A stretch of DNA of 64,000 nt from NCBI GenBank assembly GCA_964593065.1, contig CAZQGO010000013.1, forward strand, positions 1-64,000. The letters are read 5' to 3'. This DNA is from CAZQGO01 sp964593065 (GTDB lineage Bacteria > Oederibacteriota > JAAXVQ01). Both the position numbers and the translations under genes were made by a program. The notes below the pieces were generated by a model. The model did no database searches and was not told the origin of the DNA. It saw only the letters and a list, made by a program, of their open reading frames with translations. Of this stretch, positions 8,515 through 17,187 are shown piece after piece (position 1 is the first letter of the stretch; every line of letters starts with the position of its first letter).

Positions 8515-10278
8515 ATGACCCACTCGATCCGAATCTGCCTGACCGCACTGGTGCTCGCCGCTTTCTGGATCTCCAGCGCGCACGCCGCCTTGGACTCCGG
8601 CACGGAACCGGCTTTATACTTGGGCGGCGGGGCGCGGGCCGTCGCCCTGGGACGGACCGGCGCCACGACCTCCGGCTCCGTATTCGCCCTGGACTGGAAT
8701 CCGGCCGGCTTGGCCCAGGTCCCGCGGATCCAGGCGGGTTTGCAGCACGCGCAATTGTTCGGCGGGGCCGCGCACAATATGCTGGAGCTGGCTTATCCTG
8801 TCCTGGATTGGGGCACCGTGGCCGCCGGCTTCACGCGCCTGGAACTGGGCGGCATCGAACGCCGGGACGAGGAGAATCAACCTGCCGGACAATTCGGCTA
8901 TACCGAGCAGCAGGCGGCCTTGGGCCTGGCCCGGCAGATTTGGGGCCCCCTGTCCCTGGGTGTGGTCGGCAAGGTCCACACCCTGCGCTTGGACGGCGTC
9001 GAAGGTTCGGGACTGGGGCTCGACGCCGGCGCCATGCTGGTCCTGCCGCATCCCTTGGGCGCGCCCTCGGCCGGGGTGCCGCAAATTCTGCAGGCCGTGC
9101 GGGCCGGTGCGTCCGTGTGCAATGTCGTCGGCCCTCAATTGAAGCTCCGCAATGCAACGGACCGCTTCCCCGCCGTCTACCGCCTGGGCGGGGCCGTGGA
9201 TCTGGACTTGCTGGCGGATATCCCGGACACCCTCAGCCTGCTGGTGGACGTGGAGAAACCGGAGCTGGCCGGCCCGCGCTGGCACGCCGGCCTGGAATAC
9301 TCTTTCTACCGGTATTTCGCGGTCCGAGGCGGCTGGGACCACGAATATTTTTCGCTCGGCGCCGGGCTCCAATACGCGGGCGTGAGCCTGGATTACGCGC
9401 TGAGTTTCCCCGTGCTGGGTCTGCGCCACCTCGTTACCTTAACCGTCGCCTTCGGGGAGGATTTGGACCAGATCCGGGCCAAGCGCCAGGAGGAAGCCGA
9501 ACAACAAAAGCAGCGCATCGTCCAAAAACTCAAGGATACGATCACCTCCCAGTACGTCCGCGAGGCCAAAACCGCCGCCGGCCGGGGCCTTTATCGTGAA
9601 GCGGCCCGGCTGTGGCAGAAAGTCCTGGATTGGGAACCCGAAAACCGCGAGGCCAAGGAAAAACTGCAAGCCGCCCAGGAGGAACTCCGGCGGCGGCAGA
9701 TCGCCACCTCGCTGGAGAATGCGCGCAAATATTTCGACGGGCAGCAGTACGTCAACGCCATGCTCGAGTGCCGCCAGGTGCTGGAACTGGACCCCGCCAA
9801 TGGCCAGGCCATCCAGCTCTATGCCCAGGCCGAGAACCGGGCCTCATCGCTGGGCGAGGCGGCCACCAGCAAGGAAGTCACAGCCGTGGCCCGCATGCGC
9901 AAACTGTACCTGCAGGGCATGAAGGCCTATACGCGCAAGGACTGGAAGGCCGCGGTGGCGAGTTGGGAACAGGTTGCCGCCGAAACGCCTCTGCAGCAGC
10001 AGGTCTCGGCCTATCTGGAACAGGCCCGCCGGCAATTGGCGCAAGCCGGGGAGGCCGGCGCCGTGGCCGAACCCGCCGCCAAGCCCGTCCCGGAGGAAGT
10101 CGAACGGAAACTGTACAAGGAAGCCGTGGATCTCTCCCGCAACGGCAAACTCAAAGACGCCGTGCATACCTGGGAAAAACTCCTGGAAAAGAATCCCGCC
10201 GACGAGGATGCCAAGGAAAATCTGGAAAAAACCCGTCAAGACCTGATCGACAGCCAAAAACGCGGCATTCGCTGGTAG
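8515..10278 (+). CDS. Outer-membrane barrel (PorV/UPF0164-like) fused to TPR repeats
   Basis: This 587-residue protein has a signal peptide ending AHAALD (about residue 25). Residues about 30-315 show the PorV/UPF0164-type barrel signature: GGGARAVALGRTGATTSGSV, DWNPAGLAQVP, then alternating beta strands to YAGVSLDYALSF. Residues about 320-587 are helical, with TPR-like units (GLYREAARLWQKVLDWEPEN, YVNAMLECRQVLELDPAN, DWKAAVASWEQV, KLKDAVHTWEKLLEKNPAD). PorV is the shuttle of type IX secretion in Bacteroidota, and here the partner gene carries a FlgD/T9SS-like CTD. A role in exporting or anchoring that protein is inferred. The 1-bp spacing suggests translational coupling. Confidence 0.75.
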   Translation: MTHSIRICLTALVLAAFWISSAHAALDSGTEPALYLGGGARAVALGRTGATTSGSVFALDWNPAGLAQVPRIQAGLQHAQLFGGAAHNMLELAYPVLDWGTVAAGFTRLELGGIERRDEENQPAGQFGYTEQQAALGLARQIWGPLSLGVVGKVHTLRLDGVEGSGLGLDAGAMLVLPHPLGAPSAGVPQILQAVRAGASVCNVVGPQLKLRNATDRFPAVYRLGGAVDLDLLADIPDTLSLLVDVEKPELAGPRWHAGLEYSFYRYFAVRGGWDHEYFSLGAGLQYAGVSLDYALSFPVLGLRHLVTLTVAFGEDLDQIRAKRQEEAEQQKQRIVQKLKDTITSQYVREAKTAAGRGLYREAARLWQKVLDWEPENREAKEKLQAAQEELRRRQIATSLENARKYFDGQQYVNAMLECRQVLELDPANGQAIQLYAQAENRASSLGEAATSKEVTAVARMRKLYLQGMKAYTRKDWKAAVASWEQVAAETPLQQQVSAYLEQARRQLAQAGEAGAVAEPAAKPVPEEVERKLYKEAVDLSRNGKLKDAVHTWEKLLEKNPADEDAKENLEKTRQDLIDSQKRGIRW

Positions 10279-10378
10279 GGTGAGGACCTCGCGAGACCCC
10301 GGCCGGGTTTAAGCCCGCGGTGGAAAAATTCGGAACGCGTGCCATGCACCGACCGGGATTGCGACGTGCGTGGAGGAC

Positions 10379-10762
10379 TTAGGATTTGGCCTTGGTTTGC
10401 AGAATTTCGTGGATTTGCTCGCCCAATTCATAGGGATCGAAGGGCTTGATGATGTAATCATCCGCCCCGACTTCCAGCCCCCGTTCGGCGTCTCCACGTT
10501 GGCCTTTGGCCGTGAGCATGACCACGGGAATGTTGCGCGTGTTCTCGCTGGCCTTCAGGGACTGGCACACCTCGTAGCCGTTCATCTCGGGCATCATGAT
10601 ATCCAGCAGAAATAAATCCGGCAGGTTCTGCGCGACTTTGGCCAGGGCCTCTTTCCCGGAATAGGCCTCGATCACTTCGAAATTGGCCATTTCCAGGGAA
10701 ATCTTCACCAGTTTGACGATATCCGGCTCATCGTCGATGACCATCACCTTAACTTTCGCCAT
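10379..10762 (-). CDS. Single-domain response regulator
   Basis: This 127-residue protein is a complete receiver domain: acidic pair Asp11-Asp12, phosphoacceptor Asp54 (LLDIMMPEMNG), Thr84 (VMLTAKG) and Lys106 (IIKPFDP). It has no output domain, like CheY or SpdR-type stand-alone receivers. The ATG at 10762 is preceded by AGGAGA with good spacing; a longer frame to 10918 is not supported. It is the last gene of a unit with two small membrane proteins and a DUF4388 protein. No histidine kinase lies in the window, so its phosphodonor is unknown. Confidence 0.9.
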   Translation of the reverse strand: MAKVKVMVIDDEPDIVKLVKISLEMANFEVIEAYSGKEALAKVAQNLPDLFLLDIMMPEMNGYEVCQSLKASENTRNIPVVMLTAKGQRGDAERGLEVGADDYIIKPFDPYELGEQIHEILQTKAKS

Positions 10763-10776
10763 GGTGTTCTCTCCTG

Positions 10777-11148
10777 TTAGCGTGTTGTCCAGCGGTAATA
10801 CAGGGCTCCGCCGAGCAAGGAACAAATGCCGCCGAGCAGGATGCTGGTCAAGGCCCACATCCGCCACTGCAGCAGGTACGTGGTCATGGTGTTGATCTCC
10901 TCCACCGTGCGCATCCAATCCAGGCGGGGCATGAGCACCAGATAGGCATAGGCGTGCATGCCGACCGAGAGCAGGATGAAAACCGCGCCGAGAAGCGGAA
11001 ACAGCCAGATCGCGCGCTCATGGATGATTTTGAGCATCCGCCTCAGGATGCTACTATACCACATCAGGGAGACGGCCAAAAGCAGGAATCCAATTTCGTA
11101 GAGCACGGCTTCCACCGGATAATGCTGCAGGGCGCTCCAAACGTTCAT
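10777..11148 (-). CDS. Small membrane protein, three predicted TM helices
   Basis: This 123-residue protein is not recognised. Hydrophobic segments lie at about residues 14-32 (AVLYEIGFLLLAVSLMW), 46-72 and 98-118. A charged stretch of Arg and Lys (about 36-45) separates the first two. The ATG at 11148 overlaps the preceding gene's stop as ATGA, and this start is favoured over the much longer open frame that runs back to 11472. It sits between another membrane protein and the response regulator, so it may form a membrane complex linked to signalling. Confidence 0.65.
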   Translation of the reverse strand: MNVWSALQHYPVEAVLYEIGFLLLAVSLMWYSSILRRMLKIIHERAIWLFPLLGAVFILLSVGMHAYAYLVLMPRLDWMRTVEEINTMTTYLLQWRMWALTSILLGGICSLLGGALYYRWTTR

Positions 11149-11534
11149 GGACGTTTCACCCCCGGGTCCCCGCTGGCGGGGTCTCCGGCCTCCGCGAGCG
11201 TCTTGTGGGTGATGTGGGACAGGACCCTGGAAAACCGTCCGACGCCGATCAGGCACAACAGTCCGGAAAGAAACAGGCTGAGGTAGGCCACCCATTGCGC
11301 GGGTGCGGCCAGCTGGGGATTCTCCAGCAGGGGTGTGGCCTTCAGGAGCAAAAACAGGGTGTACACCAGCAACCCGGAGGGCGCGAGCATCACCAGCGTG
11401 CTGAAGGTGGCCCGCCCGAACACCTGCCGGTAGCGGCGCGTGATCAGCCCGAACAGGGCGTAGCTCACCCACAGGACGATGCTGCCGAAGACCGCCACCA
11501 CATAGCTTCCCGCTTCCCAGATGTCTCCCGCCAT
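11145..11534 (-). CDS. Small membrane protein, three predicted TM helices
   Basis: This 129-residue protein is not recognised. Hydrophobic spans lie at about residues 8-30 (SYVVAVFGSIVLWVSYALFGL), 42-64 and 83-101, and the C-terminal tail is polar. It overlaps the next membrane protein by 4 nt and follows the DUF4388 gene by 100 bp. Two small membrane proteins in tandem overlap suggest an obligate hetero-complex. Such an arrangement superficially resembles CcmC/CcmD-like or exporter subunits, but no motif supports either. Confidence 0.65.
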   Translation of the reverse strand: MAGDIWEAGSYVVAVFGSIVLWVSYALFGLITRRYRQVFGRATFSTLVMLAPSGLLVYTLFLLLKATPLLENPQLAAPAQWVAYLSLFLSGLLCLIGVGRFSRVLSHITHKTLAEAGDPASGDPGVKRP

Positions 11535-11634
11535 GGGCCTGCTTCCTTTCCTTATCGGTTTCGTCCGGGGGAACGCACCTTCCGGACGGGAGCCCTCCGG
11601 CCTTCCGGCCGGCCCCGGGTCCGGCGTCCCGCCG

Positions 11635-12399
11635 TCAGCGTTTGGCGCCTTCCCACATGCGGCCGACGATGGCCGCGGCCCGCGTAGGTCCCAGCAGCAA
11701 GGTGATGCTGCGCTCCATTTCGTTTAACAGTGCGATCAGCTGGCGCATATGCATGCGCGCCGGATCCAGTTTCAACTTGCGGAAGGTTTCGCGCACCAAG
11801 GCTTCGCCCATGTTTCCCAGCTCCTGCACGGCGATCTCCAGGACCTGGGGGATGCGGTACCGGATCTTGCGGAGCAAGCCTGCGGCCAGCAGCCCGTAAA
11901 TCACCTGCACGGCGCGGTTCTTCGGCAATTCGCTGTTTTCCATGAGCAGGCGCATGGGATCCTCGCCGTTGACCTTGGTCAGAAAATTCCATTCCTCCCG
12001 GCGCAGATTCAGGCGGAGCTGCTCCCGCCGGCCGAAAATCGGCGCCAGCTGCAATACCGTGTCGCTGGGCGGCAGGAATTCCGTCAGCGCGCGCACGTCC
12101 TGACGGCGCGCGGCTTCCAGGATGACGCTTTCCACCTCCTCCAGCTCTCCGCGGCGAAGGTTGGCCGGCAGGGTTTTCTTCGCTTCGAACTGAAAGTTGC
12201 CTTCCGGCAGCAGCAACAGACGCAATACTTCCTCCTGCAGGGTCTTTTTGGGGGAGGAGGCGCCGACGAGGATTCCGTCCTCGATATAAATTTCGCCCTC
12301 TCCATCTTTTCCGGTCACCCGGAAAACCCCGGTTTGCTGGTAGTTGGACAGGAGGCGCAGCATGCCGGCGACGCTGACGTTGGTCAACTCTCCAATCAT
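11635..12399 (-). CDS. DUF4388 (PatA-like N-terminal) signalling protein
   Basis: This 254-residue protein begins with a DUF4388 domain: the motif MLRLLSNYQQTGVFRVTGKDGEGEIYIEDGILVGA is near the start, with the hydrophobic RLLLLPEGNFQFE strand closing it at about residue 72. The rest (about 75-254) is helical, with no recognised enzyme motif. DUF4388 proteins occur with gliding, GTPase and two-component systems in Deltaproteobacteria and cyanobacteria. It heads a unit with two membrane proteins and a response regulator. Confidence 0.8.
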   Translation of the reverse strand: MIGELTNVSVAGMLRLLSNYQQTGVFRVTGKDGEGEIYIEDGILVGASSPKKTLQEEVLRLLLLPEGNFQFEAKKTLPANLRRGELEEVESVILEAARRQDVRALTEFLPPSDTVLQLAPIFGRREQLRLNLRREEWNFLTKVNGEDPMRLLMENSELPKNRAVQVIYGLLAAGLLRKIRYRIPQVLEIAVQELGNMGEALVRETFRKLKLDPARMHMRQLIALLNEMERSITLLLGPTRAAAIVGRMWEGAKR

Positions 12400-12500
12400 T
12401 TCTCAACCTCGGTCGGAAAAATTAGACTGGCGGACCTACAGATATTTTCGGAAATAATCGGTCAGACTTTAGGGGAAAATGCTCTGGGGGGAAAGAATAA

Positions 12501-13103
12501 TTAATCCTGATAAAGGCGGTGGCGGCGGATATAGTTGTCAACGGCATCCGGCACCAGGTAGCGGAGCGAGTGTCCTTGCCGTGCACGGCGCCGGATGTCG
12601 GTGGCGGAAATGTCCAGGGCGCTGACCGCCAGCAAGTGGTACGTCCCTTTGCCCAGGGGCCGCCGATCCGGGCCCAGCAGGCGCCGGGAATCGGCGCGGC
12701 GGTGCCCCGGCCGGGTCAGGGCGACCAGGCGGCACAACTGCAACAGCCGCCGGGGTTCCTTCCAGGAGGCCAATTCCGCCACCTGATCCATGCCCACCAG
12801 GAGGTAGAAACTGTCCCGGGGCCGGGAGCGGGTCAGTTGCAGCAGGGTGTCGACCGTAAACGACTTGCCGCGACGGCGGATTTCCAGGTCGCAGGCCGCA
12901 AACTTGGGATTGGAGGCCAAGGCCAGGCGCACCATGGCCAGCCGCTGGGCGGGCGCGGCCTTGGGCTTCGGCCGGTGCGGCGGATCCCCGGCGGGGACAA
13001 ATAATATACGACGCAGCCGCAGGGCCTCCGCCACCTCCTCCGCCACGCGCAGGTGCGCCAGGTGGATGGGGTCAAACGTCCCGCCTAAAATGCCTATGCG
13101 CAT
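12501..13103 (-). CDS. nadD: Nicotinate-nucleotide adenylyltransferase
   Basis: This 200-residue enzyme transfers AMP from ATP to nicotinate mononucleotide in NAD synthesis. The nucleotidyltransferase signature GGTFDPIHLAHL (residues 7-18) is present, as are SFYLLVGMDQVAELASWKEP and the C-terminal ISATDIRRRARQG. Its size matches the family. The start at 13103 (MRIGILGG) is preceded by GGGAG; the longer frame to 13211 would pass through the intergenic repeat. It continues the obgE-proB-proA-nadD order seen in many bacteria. Confidence 0.95.
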   Translation of the reverse strand: MRIGILGGTFDPIHLAHLRVAEEVAEALRLRRILFVPAGDPPHRPKPKAAPAQRLAMVRLALASNPKFAACDLEIRRRGKSFTVDTLLQLTRSRPRDSFYLLVGMDQVAELASWKEPRRLLQLCRLVALTRPGHRRADSRRLLGPDRRPLGKGTYHLLAVSALDISATDIRRRARQGHSLRYLVPDAVDNYIRRHRLYQD

Positions 13104-13121
13104 GCCTTCGCTCCCTGCGCC

Positions 13122-13246
13122 GCCCGCGGAGCTCTCAGGGGAACCACAGGTTCCCCTGACGCGGACGCCGATGCGTCCTGCTTTTCTTCCTAATTCAGTC
13201 GCGGGCTTCACCGCCCCGAACCCTAAGCCTCATCATTCTAATGAGG
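13122..13246. repeat. Intergenic nested-hairpin repeat, copy A (short form)
   Basis: The sequence lies between nadD and proA. It opens with CCCGCGGAGCTCTC. A perfect hairpin follows at 13135-13159 (TCAGGGGAACC-ACA-GGTTCCCCTGA). Then comes a block of about 80 bp (13168-13246) that is very similar to a block at 19242-19322. It ends in CCTCAT...ATGAGG (13228-13246). The only intact version of its central GC hairpin is in copy B (19274-19295). Copies at other loci show it is a dispersed element rather than an ordinary spacer. Confidence 0.85.
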
Positions 13247-13259
13247 TGAGGAAACACGG

Positions 13260-14519
13260 CTAGCTTCTGATTTGTCCCTGCCCCCGGACCACGAATTTCG
13301 TCGTGGTCAGCTCCCGGACGCCCATGGGGCCGCGGGCATGGAGTTTTTGGGTGGAAATACCGATTTCCGCGCCCAGGCCGAATTGTCCGCCGTCCGTGAA
13401 GCGGGTGGAGGCGTTCACCAGCACCGCGGCCGCGTCCACCTCCCGCAGGAAGCGTTCGGCCCGGAAATAATCCGAGGTCACGATGGCCTCGGAATGTCCC
13501 GTACCGTAACGGGCGATATGATTCAGAGCGGCGTCGAAATCCTCCACGACCTTCACCGCCAGGATCAGGTCCAGGAATTCCGTGGCCCAGTCCGCCTCCG
13601 TGGCCGCCTTCGCTTCCGGGAACAGGGCCCGCGTGCGTTCGCAACCCCGCAGCTCCACGCCGGCCGAGACCAAGCGGGGCAGCAGGGCCGGAAACAGCCC
13701 CGGGGCCTCGCTGGCGTGAACCAACAGGGTTTCGGCCGCATTGCACACGCCGGGACGCTGCACCTTGGCATTGAAAACGATTTCCTCGGCCATCTTCGGA
13801 TCGGCCGTCTGGTCCACGTAGACGTGGCAGTTTCCCTCGCCGTGGCGGATCACGGGCACCGTGGCGGTCTCGGCCACCCAGCGCAAAAAGTCGCGGCCGC
13901 CGCGGGGAATGACGCAGTCAATCCATCCTTCCAGGGTCAGCAATTCCTCGACCGCCTTGCGGTCCGGCGTCGCCACGACCTGCACGGCTTCGGCCGGCAG
14001 CCCCGCCTCGCGCACGGCCTCGGACACCAGCCCGCCGATGGCCTGGTTGCTGTGCAGGGCCTCGCTGCCGCCGCGCAGGATCACGGCATTGCCGGCTTTC
14101 AGGCACAGGCCGGCCGCGTCCGCGGTGACATTGGGCCGCGCTTCATAGACCATGCCGATCACGCCCAGGGGCACGCGCATGCGCCCCACGCGCAGGCCGT
14201 TGGGTCGGGTGATTTCCTGATCCACCTCGCCGACGGGATCGGGAAGCGCGGCGATTTCCAGCAGGCCCGCGGCCATGTCCCGGAGGCGCCGGTCGTTCAG
14301 GGTCAGGCGGTCCAGCAACGCCCCCGAAAGGCCGGCCGCGCGCGCGGCCTCCAGGTCCCGGCCGTTGGCGGCCAGGATCCGGCTCTGCCCCCCGGTCACG
14401 GCGTCGGCCATGGCCTGCAGGGCCCGGTTTTTCCGGTCCGAGCCGGCGGCGCCCAGGACGCGGGCCGCCCGTTGTGCCTTGCGGGCCAAGTCCGTCATCT
14501 GCTCGCGCAAGTTTGCCAT
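13260..14519 (-). CDS. proA: Glutamate-5-semialdehyde dehydrogenase
   Basis: This 419-residue NADPH-dependent reductase converts gamma-glutamyl phosphate to glutamate semialdehyde, the second step of proline synthesis. The catalytic Cys259 lies in VQRPGVCNAAETLL. Also conserved are MVYEARPNVTADAAGLCLKAGN and ILRGGSEA, and the C-terminal TTKFVV. Length matches the family. It follows proB by 46 bp and is co-transcribed with it. The nested-hairpin repeat starts directly downstream and may end or protect the message. Confidence 0.97.
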   Translation of the reverse strand: MANLREQMTDLARKAQRAARVLGAAGSDRKNRALQAMADAVTGGQSRILAANGRDLEAARAAGLSGALLDRLTLNDRRLRDMAAGLLEIAALPDPVGEVDQEITRPNGLRVGRMRVPLGVIGMVYEARPNVTADAAGLCLKAGNAVILRGGSEALHSNQAIGGLVSEAVREAGLPAEAVQVVATPDRKAVEELLTLEGWIDCVIPRGGRDFLRWVAETATVPVIRHGEGNCHVYVDQTADPKMAEEIVFNAKVQRPGVCNAAETLLVHASEAPGLFPALLPRLVSAGVELRGCERTRALFPEAKAATEADWATEFLDLILAVKVVEDFDAALNHIARYGTGHSEAIVTSDYFRAERFLREVDAAAVLVNASTRFTDGGQFGLGAEIGISTQKLHARGPMGVRELTTTKFVVRGQGQIRS

Positions 14520-14565
14520 CGTGCCATCCTTTCCGGTCGGAAACCGCCGCGCACCCTTCCGCCGG

Positions 14566-15705
14566 TTACTCGGTTGCGGCGGTCAGCAGGACCAGATCAT
14601 CCCGGTGGATGATTTCGTCGGTGTATTTGTAACCCAGAATACTTTCGATGTCCTTGGATTTTGCGCCCTTCAGTTTGGCGATTTCCTCCGCGGCGTAATT
14701 GACGAGGCCGCGGCCGAACTCCTTGCCGGCTTCATCCTTCAAGCTGACACAGTCGCCGGGCTTGAAACTCCCCTCGACCTTGCGGACGCCCGAGGGCAAC
14801 AGGCTCTTGCCGCGGTCGCGGACGGCGGCCGCGGCGCCGGCGTCCAGCCAGAGCGTGCCGCGCCGGCGCAAAGCGAAGGCGATCCAGCGCTTGCGGCTGG
14901 CCAGTTTGTCCCCTTGGGGGAAGAATACCGTCCCCACGTCCTCGCCGGCCAGGATTTTTTTCAATATGCCGGGCACGCGGCCGTCGGCGATGACCATTTC
15001 CTCCCCCATGCCGGTGACCATTTTCGCGGCCACGATCTTGGTGACCATGCCGCCGGTGCCCAGCCGGCTGCCCGGGCCGCAGGCCATGTTTTCCACGGCG
15101 CGGTCGATCCGGTCCACCTGTTGGATGCGTTGCGCCCGGTCTCCCAGGGAGGGATCGCAGGTATACAGGCCCGCGACGTCCGTCAGGATGATGAGAACGT
15201 CGGCCTCGGCCAAATGGGTGACATGCGCGGAGAGGGTGTCGTTGTCCCCGAACTTGATTTCCTCCACGGCCACGGTGTCGTTTTCATTAAAGATCGGCAC
15301 CACGCCCAGGCGCAGGATTTCGGCCAGGGCGTTCCGGGCATGGGAATAGCGCTCGCGGTGATGAATGTCCTCGGAAGTGAGGAGCACCTGGGCGGTTTGC
15401 AGTCCGAAGCGGGAGAAAGCGCGGGCGTAGTCCTGCATGAGCTGCGGCTGGCCGATGGCCGCCAGGGCCTGTTTGGCCGGGATGGTTCTCGGTTTCTCCC
15501 GGCGCCGGAGCACGGCCAGGCCGCTGCCGATGGCCCCGGATGTGACCAGGATCACCTCCCGCCCGCCGCGGCGCAAAGCCGCGACTTCCGCGGCCAGCTT
15601 GAGAATGAAGCGCTTGTCCAGACCCGCCCCGTCCCGGCTCAGCAGGCTCGTCCCGATTTTGACCACCACGCGCTTGGCCTGGCGCAACAATTGTCGCCGT
15701 TCCAT
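14566..15705 (-). CDS. proB: Glutamate 5-kinase with PUA domain
   Basis: This 379-residue kinase phosphorylates glutamate, the first step of proline synthesis. The amino-acid kinase domain is residues 1-260: VVVKIGTSLLS, ILVTSGAIGSG, VVPIFNENDTV, FGDNDTLSAHV, GTGGMVTKIVAA. A PUA domain is at about 278-365, starting near RGTLWLDAGAAAAV, and is needed for full activity and feedback in other bacteria. It lies between obgE and proA. Confidence 0.97.
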   Translation of the reverse strand: MERRQLLRQAKRVVVKIGTSLLSRDGAGLDKRFILKLAAEVAALRRGGREVILVTSGAIGSGLAVLRRREKPRTIPAKQALAAIGQPQLMQDYARAFSRFGLQTAQVLLTSEDIHHRERYSHARNALAEILRLGVVPIFNENDTVAVEEIKFGDNDTLSAHVTHLAEADVLIILTDVAGLYTCDPSLGDRAQRIQQVDRIDRAVENMACGPGSRLGTGGMVTKIVAAKMVTGMGEEMVIADGRVPGILKKILAGEDVGTVFFPQGDKLASRKRWIAFALRRRGTLWLDAGAAAAVRDRGKSLLPSGVRKVEGSFKPGDCVSLKDEAGKEFGRGLVNYAAEEIAKLKGAKSKDIESILGYKYTDEIIHRDDLVLLTAATE

Positions 15706-15835
15706 GGGCCGTTCACACCTTCCGCTCGCTTGGTTGCGCCCAACCGCGGCGTTTCCGGCCGTTGCCGGCCGTTTGATCCAAGCGGGTTGAAAAAACCGCC
15801 TTATTATAAGCCCAAAAACCTAATCACACCATCCC

Positions 15836-17119
15836 CTAAACATCTTCCTGGAAAAGAAATTCCTCTTCCCCGACTAAAACCGTGTCGCCCTCGGCCAGGC
15901 CCGCGCGTTTGAACTCGGCGGTCAAGCCGATGCGGTTGAAGATATCGCGCAATTTGGTCAGGGCTTCGTCGTTGTCGAAATCCGTCATGGCCACCCATTT
16001 TTCCACTTCCCGCCCCGTCACCCGCCAGCGTCCGGCCTCCAAGCGTTCCACGGTGAAGCGGGGCGCCGGCGGCGCGGGACGAGCCGCGGCCTCCGTAAAA
16101 ACTCCGGGCTCCGGCAGGGTCCGCACCCAGGCGTAGGTCCGGCGGGCCAGCTCCCAGACGCCTTGCCGGGTGGCCGCAGACAAGACGAAGACTTCATACC
16201 CCCGGCGCTTGAAATCCGCAACCAGCCGTTCCAGGACGCGCGGCTCCGCGACCAGGTCGGACTTGTTCAAGGCCACGAGTTGCTTGCGCTGCGCGAGCCG
16301 GCGGTCATAGTGGGCCAGCTCCGCATTCACGCTCTCGAAGGCAGCCCGGGGATCCGCCCCGGGGGAACCGGCGTCGAGCAGGTGCACCAGCAGCCGGGTT
16401 CTTTCGATGTGCCGCAGGAACTCCAATCCCAGGCCCGCGCCGTGGGCGGCGCCGGCGATCAGGCCGGGAATATCGACGAAGACGAAACTTTCGCCCTCGC
16501 CCACCCGGACCCGCCCCAAATTCGGCGTGATGGTCGTGAAGGGATAGGCGGCGATCTTGGGGTGAGCCGCGGACAGGGCCGCCAGCAGGGTGGATTTGCC
16601 CGCGTTCGGCTGTCCGATGATCCCCGCGTCGGCCAGGAGCTTTAACTCCAGCACCAAGGCGCGCGTCTCCCCGGGTTCGCCCTTTTCCGCCAGCCGGGGC
16701 GCCTGCCGCTGGGACGTGGTGAAATGCGTGTTGCCGCGCCCGCCCCGTCCGCCCCGCGCGACCAGGGCCTGCTGCCCGTGCTCCCGCAGGTCGGCCACGA
16801 GCTCGCCGCCGGGAGTCAGCACCACGGTGCCGGCGGGAACGTGAATCACGCAGTCCGAGCCGCCTTTTCCGGATTTGCGCGCTCCGCTCCCCGGGGCCCC
16901 GTCTTGCGCGCGGTATTCCCGGCGGTAGCTGAAATCCACCAGCGTCTTGAGGCCGGAGTCCGCGGTCAGGATGACGTGTCCGCCCCGGCCCCCGTCCCCG
17001 CCGTCCGGTCCGCCCAAGGGCACGAATTTTTCCCGGCGGAAGTGCGAAGCGCCGGCGCCCCCGCGGCCGGCATGGGCCGTGATGGCGGCATGATCCAGAA
17101 AAAGATTTTTGCTTTGCAT
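15836..17119 (-). CDS. obgE: Obg family GTPase
   Basis: This 427-residue GTPase is a ribosome assembly factor. It has a Gly-rich Obg fold (1-157), a G domain with GQPNAGKST (169-177), DIPGLIAGAAHG (about 216-227) and NKSD (285-288), and a C-terminal OCT domain (about 345-427, ending LVGEEEFLFQEDV). Its position after rplU-rpmA is widely conserved. A strong terminator hairpin lies between rpmA and this gene, so obgE probably needs read-through or its own promoter. Confidence 0.97.
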   Translation of the reverse strand: MQSKNLFLDHAAITAHAGRGGAGASHFRREKFVPLGGPDGGDGGRGGHVILTADSGLKTLVDFSYRREYRAQDGAPGSGARKSGKGGSDCVIHVPAGTVVLTPGGELVADLREHGQQALVARGGRGGRGNTHFTTSQRQAPRLAEKGEPGETRALVLELKLLADAGIIGQPNAGKSTLLAALSAAHPKIAAYPFTTITPNLGRVRVGEGESFVFVDIPGLIAGAAHGAGLGLEFLRHIERTRLLVHLLDAGSPGADPRAAFESVNAELAHYDRRLAQRKQLVALNKSDLVAEPRVLERLVADFKRRGYEVFVLSAATRQGVWELARRTYAWVRTLPEPGVFTEAAARPAPPAPRFTVERLEAGRWRVTGREVEKWVAMTDFDNDEALTKLRDIFNRIGLTAEFKRAGLAEGDTVLVGEEEFLFQEDV

Positions 17120-17134
17120 GACCCTTTCCCTCTT

Positions 17135-17166
17135 AAAAAAAAAGCCCTAAGGCTGGCCTTAGGGCT
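17135..17166 (-). terminator. Rho-independent terminator after rpmA
   Basis: Read on the minus strand, a perfect 10-bp stem (AGCCCTAAGG / CCTTAGGGCT, loop of four) is followed by nine U. The hairpin spans 17143-17166 and the U-tract 17135-17143. It lies in the 68-bp gap between rpmA and obgE. It would end the ribosomal protein message or attenuate obgE. Confidence 0.93.
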
Positions 17167-17187
17167 AAAGCGGCAAAACCTGCGGTG

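Noticed and set aside
10279..10378. Possible terminator between the TPR protein and response regulator
   Set aside because: A weak GGG/CCC stem near 10300-10320 has no U-tract on either strand.
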